Origin: Clostridiales bacterium
Lineage (GTDB): Bacteria; Bacillota; Clostridia; Christensenellales; Aristaeellaceae
Direction of reading: 5' to 3'
DNA length: 43,021 nt
NCBI GenBank assembly: GCA_012517815.1
Contig: JAAYUF010000050.1
Span: forward strand, 69,941-112,961
This document shows positions 33,259 to 40,246 of the stretch, piece after piece; position 1 is the stretch's first letter, and every line of letters begins with the position of its first letter. Under the pieces are notes generated by a model that was given only the letters and a program-made list of their open reading frames with translations, made no database searches and was not told the origin of the DNA. Both the position numbers and the translations under genes were made by a program.

Positions 33259-33279
33259 CGGCCCGCCTGCTGCGGGCCG
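33259..33279 (-). terminator. Possible hairpin after the DUF2461 gene
   Basis: CGGCCCGC-CTGCT-GCGGGCCG, an 8-base perfect stem about 32 bases beyond the DUF2461 stop. No U-tract. Confidence 0.35.
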
Positions 33280-33311
33280 GATCGCCGGCAAATCCTTCCC
33301 CGGGTGGGCGG

Positions 33312-34007
33312 TCAGCCCTCCAGCGAGGCCATCGCGTCGTCCATGGCTTTGCGCATCAGTTGGTACATGGGCTTCAAGCGCAGCAGATCCTCCGAGCACC
33401 GGCGGACCAGTTCGCCTGTGTAGGCCGTTCGCAGCGGCACGCCGGAGCGTTTCACATACATTTCCTTCAAAGGATAGATTTCCTGCAGCTGCTGGGGCAG
33501 GCCCGGAGGAACCGCCATGCGCAGATAGCGGTCGCCGAAGAGGTCCAGACCCTGATCCGGTATGCGCGAATCCTTAAGCGCGCCCAGCACTTCGTCCGGT
33601 TTCTCGCGGATGCGCTTGCGGATGGCTTCCATGGCCGGCCGGTTGTTGTCCCAGAAGCCCAGCCCCCATTCCACGCGTTCCGGGGAGAGTTCGAACCAGT
33701 ACATGGCCGAGTGCTCGCGTTCCTCCCCGCTGCGGCGGAACAACAGCCACATATGGTCGCGGTACGGGGTTTTATCCTTGCTGAAACGGGTGTCGCGGCG
33801 GATTCTGGCGAGGCATTTGGCCGGGCGCAGTTCCATATCGTCGGCGATCCGGCGCACCGCGGGAGCCATTGCTTCGATGAAATCGTAGAACGGCTTCTTC
33901 ACATAGTTTTCGTAATCGTCCCGGTGCTCGTTGAAGAACGACGCGTCGTTATGGAACCGAATTTCCAGAAAAAACCGTATCGTTTCCTCGGGGAATCCCT
34001 CGAACAT
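33312..34007 (-). CDS. DUF2461 family protein
   Basis: A 231-residue protein of the DUF2461 family (function unknown). Family features are the start FEGFPEETIRFFLEI, the HNDASFFNEHRDDYENYV segment, RDTRFSKDKTPYRDHMWLLF and a later YWFELSPERVEWGLGFW. No signal peptide or membrane segment, so cytoplasmic. The start ATG 34007 has AAGAGGTG nine bases upstream; ATG 34016 would leave only two bases to it and is less likely. Its own promoter lies directly upstream. Confidence 0.88.
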   Translation of the reverse strand: MFEGFPEETIRFFLEIRFHNDASFFNEHRDDYENYVKKPFYDFIEAMAPAVRRIADDMELRPAKCLARIRRDTRFSKDKTPYRDHMWLLFRRSGEEREHSAMYWFELSPERVEWGLGFWDNNRPAMEAIRKRIREKPDEVLGALKDSRIPDQGLDLFGDRYLRMAVPPGLPQQLQEIYPLKEMYVKRSGVPLRTAYTGELVRRCSEDLLRLKPMYQLMRKAMDDAMASLEG

Positions 34008-34038
34008 GGCGCCCATCACCTCTTCACGGTTTCGCCTT

Positions 34039-34067
34039 ATTATACAAGGGTTTCGGGGTAAAAACAA
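34039..34067 (-). promoter_or_regulatory. Promoter of the DUF2461 gene
   Basis: On the minus strand TTGTTT (34067-34062), a 17-base spacer, TATAAT (34044-34039). It lies just beyond the terminator of the upstream surface-protein gene. Confidence 0.75.
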
Positions 34068-34071
34068 GCCC

Positions 34072-34106
34072 AAAAACCGTCCGCGGCACAGTTGGCCGCG
34101 GACGGT
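34072..34106 (-). terminator. Intrinsic terminator of the surface-protein gene
   Basis: A 12-base perfect stem (34076-34087 with 34095-34106) and, on the minus strand, a T-run of five (34076-34072). It lies 21 bases beyond the stop codon. Confidence 0.9.
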
Positions 34107-34126
34107 GGCATGCTTCGTCCCGTCGA

Positions 34127-36529
34127 TCAGTAGCCCCTGTTGGGCTCCTCCCCGCCGCGGCGCGACCTGCGCCCGCCGCCGGAACGGCCCGGTTCGCCCG
34201 CGCGGGGGTCCGCTTCGCCCGCAAGCCCGGCGTCCGCCGCGCCGTACGGCTCATCGGCGCCGTAGCTCGCGGAGGGCTCGTAGGCGGCGTCGTAGCCGTC
34301 GTCCGGCGGATAGGCCGCTTGGCTGTCCGCATAGTCTCCGGCGTCATACCCCATCGGGTCGCTCACATGGCCGTCATCCTCGGCGGCATAAACATCCGCG
34401 GCCGCGTCGTCGTAACCGGCGTAGTCGTCGTACGCTTCGCCCTCGGCGGCGGGTTCCCCGTCGGGATAGGCCGCGTCCTTCGCCAATCCGCGGAAGGCTT
34501 CCGCCGGGCGGGCGTAATCGTCTTCCTCGGACCGTCTGGCAAAGGGCGACCATGTGCTTGCGGCCTCCGGCGTTTCGGGCGCGGGCTTGGCAAACAGTTC
34601 GCGCTCGTCCCCGTAGGTATGGTAGATATCGCTGTCCGCCCCGGATGCGCCGCGATAGTCCGCGGGCTCGGTAAGCGGGTCCTCGTCATAAATGCCCTTG
34701 GCGCCGTAGCCGGGTTTGGCCGGCTGGGCGTTGCGCTGGTACGCGTTGCGCACATATTTCATGTGCGGCAGCTCCACGTCCGTAACCTCCGCGTCGTGAC
34801 GGGCGCGATCCTCCGCGACGGAAGCGGTCGCCGGCCTGTCTTTCATCTCCGGTTGCGCGGCGGGCATCGGCGCGTGCTCCCACTCGTCCTCCTCGCCCGG
34901 GGTAACGTAATCCCTGCGTTTGGCGCGGTCCAGATGATCCAGCGCCGCGTCGGACGCCTTTTTCTGCTCCATGCGCTTCTTGGTGGCAATCACCAGCAGC
35001 GCGAGCGCCGCGCCCAGCAGCACGATGCCAAAGATCATCAGCGGGTAAAAAAACGTGCGGATCAGCTTGGCCGTGGCGCCGACGCTGGGATCGCTGATCG
35101 GCGGTACCGTCAACGCCGCGTAGGTGGGTTCCGGCGTGGGCACCAGCGGGGGCGTGGGGGTCGCCGGCGCGGGCGTGGGCACGGAGAAGGCGATCTGAAC
35201 CTCGTTGCTGTCAAACTTGTTGGAGTTGCCGATCGCGTCCACGACAACGGCCGTGAACTGGTACTTGCCGGCCATGCTCAGCGCGGCGTCGCGCGTCAGG
35301 CTGCGGGTTTCCCCTGCGGGGATGGCGGGGAAGGTATACACCAGCGTCGAGCCGTGGTAGAGCGCAACGTTGGCGGCGTCCACCTCGCTGTCGTTTTCCA
35401 CCGTCACCGAAAAGCGCACGATGCCCGGCTGCGTGTACACTTCGGTGCGATCCGACCCGAGGGTGACGTTCAGGTGAACCATTTTGCTGGGGTCGACGGC
35501 CGTGAGCGTCAGGGAGTCCGTGCTCAGCGATACCTCGGTGCCCGTGTTGTCGATGGCGGTAATGGTGAACTGATAATCGGTCGTCGCCGTCAGGGTGATT
35601 TCCTTATCCAGCTTTAGCGTGGCCCCGGCTGCGATCTCCTGGTTGGTGAACACATCGCCCAGGGTCGCGTCGGTCACGCGCACGTCGGTATAGTTCACGC
35701 TTCCGCTGTTCTTCAGTTCCAGCGACAGCGTCACGGTTCCGTTGATGGCCACGCCCTTGGAACTGGCCGTGAGCTTCGCGGAAAGCGCCGCTTCGCCGTA
35801 GGTGATCTTCTGCTCTGCGACGGTCTTGGTCTGTTTTTCCTTGGAGGTGCCGGTCGTATAGGTGATGGTCGCGCTGCTGGTCAGGTCCTTCTTGCCCATC
35901 GTTACCGGGAACTTGACCTGCGCGGTTTCACCGGCTTTCAGCTCCGCCGTCACGCTGACCGCCTTGCTGCTGATATCCTTGTTTTCGGTGATGGTGATAT
36001 CCTTAAGCGATACGGTGCCGGTGTTGACGATGTCGTACTTGACCGTGACCGTCTGGCCTTCGCGGGCGGTGCCTGGGCTGATGGTGCGCCTGATCTCGAT
36101 CTCGGTGCGCGCCTCCGTGGCGTTGATCTTGCCGCGGATGGGCTGGCTCTGCGCTTCCTTCTCGCCGTTGTCCTTATACAGGAAATACTTGACGAAATAC
36201 ACAATCTGGCCGTTGTCCAGCGTGCGCTGGTTGACCGACCATGTGCCCGTCCAGGTTTTCACTTCTCCGGCCTTGAGCGTTACGGAACCCTGATCCCCGA
36301 AATCCTTGACGATCTCGCTGGTGGGGCTGTAAAGCGTCAGGGGATCCTTCATATCGGTATCGCCCGAGTTGGAAACGGTAATGGTCACCGTCACGTCGCC
36401 CGGCTCCGACAGCGTATCCGGCGACACCTCCATACTGCAGACGATCGGGTCGGTCGCCGCCAGCGCCGCGCCGCCCACCAGCAACGTAAACAGCAGCAGA
36501 AGCGTCGCGACGAGCAGTTTTCGTTTCAT
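34127..36529 (-). CDS. Membrane-anchored surface protein: tandem CARDB-like beta domains, one TM, long Tyr/Asp-rich cytoplasmic tail
   Basis: An 800-residue predicted type I membrane protein. Residues 1-25 are a signal peptide (KRKLLVATLLLLFTLLVGG, cleavage near ALAA). Residues about 30-445 consist of four successive Ig-like/CARDB-like modules recognisable by phrases such as VTVTITVSNSGDTDM, VTVKYDIVNTGTVSL, VTLSLELKNSGSVNY and VRFSVTVENDSEVDA, each with a glycine-turn loop. A Pro/Thr linker (TPAPATPTPPLVPTPEPT) leads to one transmembrane helix (about 500-522, PLMIFGIVLLGAALALLVI). The remaining ~275 residues are cytoplasmic, acidic and Tyr/Ala/Asp-rich, ending in a basic Arg/Gly patch (RSGGGRRSRRGG). 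No sortase motif. ATG 36529 is preferred; GTG 36538 is an alternative. It is divergent from a class A penicillin-binding protein. A cell-envelope role is inferred. Confidence 0.85.
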   Translation of the reverse strand: MKRKLLVATLLLLFTLLVGGAALAATDPIVCSMEVSPDTLSEPGDVTVTITVSNSGDTDMKDPLTLYSPTSEIVKDFGDQGSVTLKAGEVKTWTGTWSVNQRTLDNGQIVYFVKYFLYKDNGEKEAQSQPIRGKINATEARTEIEIRRTISPGTAREGQTVTVKYDIVNTGTVSLKDITITENKDISSKAVSVTAELKAGETAQVKFPVTMGKKDLTSSATITYTTGTSKEKQTKTVAEQKITYGEAALSAKLTASSKGVAINGTVTLSLELKNSGSVNYTDVRVTDATLGDVFTNQEIAAGATLKLDKEITLTATTDYQFTITAIDNTGTEVSLSTDSLTLTAVDPSKMVHLNVTLGSDRTEVYTQPGIVRFSVTVENDSEVDAANVALYHGSTLVYTFPAIPAGETRSLTRDAALSMAGKYQFTAVVVDAIGNSNKFDSNEVQIAFSVPTPAPATPTPPLVPTPEPTYAALTVPPISDPSVGATAKLIRTFFYPLMIFGIVLLGAALALLVIATKKRMEQKKASDAALDHLDRAKRRDYVTPGEEDEWEHAPMPAAQPEMKDRPATASVAEDRARHDAEVTDVELPHMKYVRNAYQRNAQPAKPGYGAKGIYDEDPLTEPADYRGASGADSDIYHTYGDERELFAKPAPETPEAASTWSPFARRSEEDDYARPAEAFRGLAKDAAYPDGEPAAEGEAYDDYAGYDDAAADVYAAEDDGHVSDPMGYDAGDYADSQAAYPPDDGYDAAYEPSASYGADEPYGAADAGLAGEADPRAGEPGRSGGGRRSRRGGEEPNRGY

Positions 36530-36730
36530 CTTTCGCACGGGCGTTCAGGGATACGCCCTTCCTCCCTTCGGCCCATGAAGGCCGGTTTTGACTTGCTGCG
36601 GGCGCGACGGACGTCGCGCGTCCGGTTGGTCTCAAGGGTCCGAGCATCCTGTGCCGATCGCCGCGCCTTCTCCGGCGATCCTCGCGGGCTGGAATGCCCG
36701 ACGACGCCGGTCCATACAGGCAAAGGCTCT
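36530..36730 (-). promoter_or_regulatory. Structured 5' leader of the surface-protein gene, five hairpins
   Basis: About 200 bases from the predicted transcript start to the ATG. In transcript order the stems are 36700-36685 (5 bp), 36680-36656 (8 bp), 36619-36602 (7 bp, 4-base loop), 36584-36569 (5 bp) and 36558-36539 (6 bp). The last stem separates the Shine-Dalgarno sequence (AGGGAGG, 36567-36561) from the start codon: linear distance to ATG is 31 bases, but 11 if the stem folds. No known riboswitch consensus was matched. Confidence 0.45.
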
Positions 36731-36736
36731 CCCTGT

Positions 36737-36765
36737 ATTGTAGTTCATCCGCAGATACGTGTCAA
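36737..36765 (-). promoter_or_regulatory. Promoter of the surface-protein gene
   Basis: On the minus strand TTGACA (36765-36760), a 17-base spacer, TACAAT (36742-36737). The transcript would start near 36730. Confidence 0.85.
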
Positions 36766-36904
36766 GCGAAAACGCCGCCAGATAACGTTTTACAGGTTTA
36801 ACGGAACGCTGCGCAGCCGGCCGCGAATCCTCCGCGCCCCGCGCCAAGGGGCTTTCGCGCGCGCTTCCGCGTCCGCGGGTGACTGGCGCGGACCGCGCCT
36901 TCTA

Positions 36905-36913
36905 TGGTATAAT
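36905..36913 (+). promoter_or_regulatory. Extended -10 promoter of the penicillin-binding protein gene
   Basis: TGG followed by TATAAT (36908-36913); the -35 region is GC-rich and poor. The transcript start near 36920 lies downstream of the first in-frame ATG (36879), which supports the TTG start at 36957. Confidence 0.7.
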
Positions 36914-36956
36914 GGCTTCAACTCAGTGCAGATCGCCAGGCAGGGAGGATTCCGCT

Positions 36957-39755
36957 TTGTATCAGCCGCCGTATGAACCCCGGGAGGGCTATGAGCCGGA
37001 CGAATCCGTCTACACCGTGGACGGGGTGCCTGTCAACGCCTTTGAGGACGACCCGGCCTACCGCGTACCCCCGCCGGAGAAGGACGATTTTGCCGCGCCC
37101 CGGCGCTTCAGCATTTTTAAGCCCAGGCTGTCCAAGCCGAACTTCATCCTGTCGGTACTGGTGAGCGCCGTGCGTTTCCTCCTGCTGGCGCTCGTGCTGG
37201 CCGGGCTGGCGGTGACGGGCGCGTTGCTGGGCATCGCCAAGGCGTATGTGGAAACCGCGCCCACGCTGGATCTGGCGCTGCTCAGCGAGCAGGACAAGAC
37301 CAGCTTCATTTACGACGCCGACGGCAACGTGATCACCGATTACAAGGGCACCGAAAACCGCGTGATGGTCAGCATCGCCCAGATGCCCGCCCATTTGCAG
37401 CACGCCTTCGTCGCCGTGGAGGATGCGCGCTTCTACACCCACAACGGCGTCGATCTCAAGCGCATCCTCGGCTCCTTTGTACAGAACTTTATTTCCAACA
37501 CCAATCAGGGCGGTTCGACCATCACCCAGCAGCTGATCAAGAACACCGTGCTCAGCAGCGAGCTGAGCTACAAGCGCAAAATTCAGGAAGCCTACCTCGC
37601 CATGCAGCTGGAAACCATGTACACCAAGGACCAGATCCTCGAGTGCTACATGAACACCATCTACATGGGCGAGAATTATTACGGCGTGGAGGTGGCGGCC
37701 GAGGGGTATTTCGGCAAGAGCCTGTCGGAACTGACCCTTCGCGAATGCGCGATGCTGGCCGGCATCACCAACAACCCCTATTACTACAACCCTCGCAAGA
37801 ACTTTTTCGTGCGCCGCTCCGATACCACCGATTACGCCAAGCTGACCAACAACCGCACCGATTACGTGCTCCAGTGCATGTACGAAAACGAGTTCATCAC
37901 CTACCAGGAGTACCAGGCGGCGCTGGACCCCGCGACGGCCGGCGTGCTTTCCTCCTCCACCATCGAAGGCGAGGGGATGTACCCCTACGCGCACTACGTG
38001 GAATACGCCGTGCGTGAGGTCGTGGACTGCTTTCTGACGCTCAACGGGCTGGAGGATACCAGCGAGAACCGCTACAAGATGGAAAACGAGCTGCGCACAG
38101 GCGGCTATCATGTGACGCTGGCCATCGACACGCAGATTCAGCAAATCGTGGAGGATTCGCTGGAGAACTGGACGAAGTACCCCGCCCTGCGCGACCCCGG
38201 CGACAAGGTGTACCGCGCCAAGAACAGCGACGGAAGCTACACCGAGGTGGTGCAGCCGCAGGCGGCCGCCGTGGTGCTGGACTACCGCACGGGCGAGCTC
38301 AAGGCCATCGTGGGCGGACGCACCAAGCCCACCCAGCGCAAGACCCTCAACCGCGCCACCGACATGAAAATGCCGGTCGGCTCCGCCATCAAGCCGATCT
38401 CCGTGTACGCGCCGGCAATCGAGCTAGGCGCTTCCCCGGCCAGCATCGTCTACAACATGCCCCTGCCCATCAGCGGCTGGAAGAATGAGGAAGGCAAGGA
38501 CACCTGGCCGAAAAACTACGGCGGGGGCGGCTATACCGGCCCCGTGACCCTGCGGGAGGCGATGAAGCGCAGCCAGAACGTAAGCGCAGCCCAAACCCTG
38601 CTTACCATGGTCGGCGTGGATCGGTCGCTGGATTTTCTGCTCAAGCTGGGGGTGGCGCGCGAAAATATCGACGCGACGCCGTTTGGCCTCGCGCTGGGTT
38701 CCAGCGGCATCACCCCGGCGCAGATGGCCGTGGCCTTCGGCGGTTTGGGCAACGGCGGGGTGTATCAAAAGCCGATCTCCTTCCTGGGCATTTCCGACAG
38801 CGCCGGCAACGTGGTGTGGGACAGCCACCAGCAGCAGGAACGGCGGCAGGTGTTCCGGGCGTCCACCGCCTGGCTCGTCGTGGATATGATGAAGGACGTG
38901 GTAAGCTCCGGCACGGCAACCAAGGCCAAGATCAGCGGGCAGACCGTGGCCGGTAAAACCGGCACCAACAGCGACCAGCGCGGTATTTTCTTCTGCGGCA
39001 TGACCGGCTGGTACTGCTCCTCCCTGTGGATCGGCCACGACAACTACAAGCCGCTCTCCTCCAAGGCCTCGGGCGGCAACAGCGCGACGCTGCTGTGGCA
39101 AAGCTACATGTCGGCCATCCACAAGGCCAAAAACCTGCCCGACAAAGACATCCTGGACGGCGACCCGGAAAGCTACGGCCTGACCCTGGTAACCACCTGC
39201 GCCGTAAGCGGCCAGCTGGCGACCGACGCCTGCCGCAACGACGCCATGGGGTACGGCACGGTGACCGATTACTGGTACACCCCCACCGTGCCCACCGTGC
39301 AGTGCCAGATGCACCGCAGCATGACCGTGTGCACCGAAAGCAACATGATCGCCACGCCCTACTGCCCCTCCACCGTCGTGCGGGGCGTGGTGGTGATCCC
39401 GGAAGGTCACCCGCTCTATCAGTTCGTCAACGACCCGACCTACGGCGACGTGATCACCGAGTTCCTGGGCTCCGCCTCCGCCACGGCGGTGTGTCCGCTG
39501 CACGGCTACGGGTACGTGCCGCCGTCCGACGGAGTGGACCCCATCGTGCAAAACACCCTGATCCCCGACGCCCGCACGCTGATCCAGAGCGCAATCTCGC
39601 TGATGAACAGCATCGACAGCGGCACAGAGCTATACCAGAACATCGCCAGCGCCATCAGCAACCTGCAATCGGTCATCGACGGAGAGTCGCCCGGCAGCGC
39701 GGACGTCGCCGCCGCCATGAGCCAGTTGACGCAGGCCATGGCCGCCGCCTACTGA
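36957..39755 (+). CDS. Class A penicillin-binding protein (bifunctional glycosyltransferase/transpeptidase)
   Basis: A 932-residue peptidoglycan synthase. A ~60-residue cytoplasmic N-terminus rich in Tyr, Pro and acidic residues (YQPPYEPREGYEPDESVY) precedes one membrane anchor (about 63-95). The glycosyltransferase domain (GT51) shows AVEDARFYTHNGVDLKRI with the catalytic Glu, and GGSTITQQLIKN. The transpeptidase domain has VGSAIKPISVY (SxxK, nucleophile Ser), KRSQNVSAA (SxN) and VAGKTGTN (KTG). The C-terminal ~200 residues carry several cysteines (CAVSGQLATDACRND, VQCQMH, YCPST) and a Ser/Ala-rich end. The start is TTG 36957: GGGAGG sits eight bases upstream, and the upstream ATG 36879 lies before the transcript start. 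It is divergent from the Tyr-rich-tailed surface protein and ends with a hairpin terminator. Confidence 0.95.
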   Translation: MYQPPYEPREGYEPDESVYTVDGVPVNAFEDDPAYRVPPPEKDDFAAPRRFSIFKPRLSKPNFILSVLVSAVRFLLLALVLAGLAVTGALLGIAKAYVETAPTLDLALLSEQDKTSFIYDADGNVITDYKGTENRVMVSIAQMPAHLQHAFVAVEDARFYTHNGVDLKRILGSFVQNFISNTNQGGSTITQQLIKNTVLSSELSYKRKIQEAYLAMQLETMYTKDQILECYMNTIYMGENYYGVEVAAEGYFGKSLSELTLRECAMLAGITNNPYYYNPRKNFFVRRSDTTDYAKLTNNRTDYVLQCMYENEFITYQEYQAALDPATAGVLSSSTIEGEGMYPYAHYVEYAVREVVDCFLTLNGLEDTSENRYKMENELRTGGYHVTLAIDTQIQQIVEDSLENWTKYPALRDPGDKVYRAKNSDGSYTEVVQPQAAAVVLDYRTGELKAIVGGRTKPTQRKTLNRATDMKMPVGSAIKPISVYAPAIELGASPASIVYNMPLPISGWKNEEGKDTWPKNYGGGGYTGPVTLREAMKRSQNVSAAQTLLTMVGVDRSLDFLLKLGVARENIDATPFGLALGSSGITPAQMAVAFGGLGNGGVYQKPISFLGISDSAGNVVWDSHQQQERRQVFRASTAWLVVDMMKDVVSSGTATKAKISGQTVAGKTGTNSDQRGIFFCGMTGWYCSSLWIGHDNYKPLSSKASGGNSATLLWQSYMSAIHKAKNLPDKDILDGDPESYGLTLVTTCAVSGQLATDACRNDAMGYGTVTDYWYTPTVPTVQCQMHRSMTVCTESNMIATPYCPSTVVRGVVVIPEGHPLYQFVNDPTYGDVITEFLGSASATAVCPLHGYGYVPPSDGVDPIVQNTLIPDARTLIQSAISLMNSIDSGTELYQNIASAISNLQSVIDGESPGSADVAAAMSQLTQAMAAAY

Positions 39756-40087
39756 CGGCGGGATGCCGCGGGCCATGCCCCATCGACCGGCATCGCGGCC
39801 GCTTCGCCAAGCCGCCGAAGCGCAAGGTCGGGCGCGCGGTTGCGCCCGCAGGGGAACGCCCCGTATGGGCCGGTCAACCGGTTACGATACCGCCGGCGAC
39901 CGCGCGGTGCCGCTTCTTCGCATTTCCGATCTGGGCTTTGCGTGAAGCTCCGGGTCCGGCCCTGCCGCCGAGCGCCGGAAGATTGCGTTGCGCCGCTGCG
40001 CCACGGACCGCACGGCGTCCCGTCGGGGCGCTCCTCTCCATTCCGTTCGGCAGCGTCGCCTTCAGCCGTCCAAAAACCCGCCAGGCA
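39756..40087. other. GC-rich spacer after the penicillin-binding protein gene
   Basis: No gene supported. A small hairpin GGGCGC-GCGGTT-GCGCCC at 39830-39847 is the only structure before the terminator at 40088. Confidence 0.5.
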
Positions 40088-40118
40088 AAGGGGCGCCCTC
40101 ATCAGAAGGGCGCCCCTT
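40088..40118. terminator. Bidirectional terminator between convergent genes
   Basis: A 12-base perfect stem, AAGGGGCGCCCT (40088-40099) and AGGGCGCCCCTT (40107-40118), with a 7-base loop, and A/T at the outer ends of both arms. Confidence 0.75.
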
Positions 40119-40246
40119 AACGCTTGTGCTGTTCAACCGCAGCGCGCCACGCGCCGCGCATGGGATCGTCGGCAAGGGATTATCTACCCGGCGGCGTGCG
40201 TCAGGGCCCCGCTGCCGGATGCGTGGCGTTGGGCGTTTCCGCGCCG

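Noticed and set aside
36530..36730. Known riboswitch (c-di-GMP, c-di-AMP or SAM class) in the surface-protein leader
   Set aside because: I could not match any conserved core motif of these classes; only generic hairpins are seen.
36879..36956. ATG start for the penicillin-binding protein at 36879
   Set aside because: It lies upstream of the predicted transcript start; TTG 36957 has GGGAGG at eight bases.
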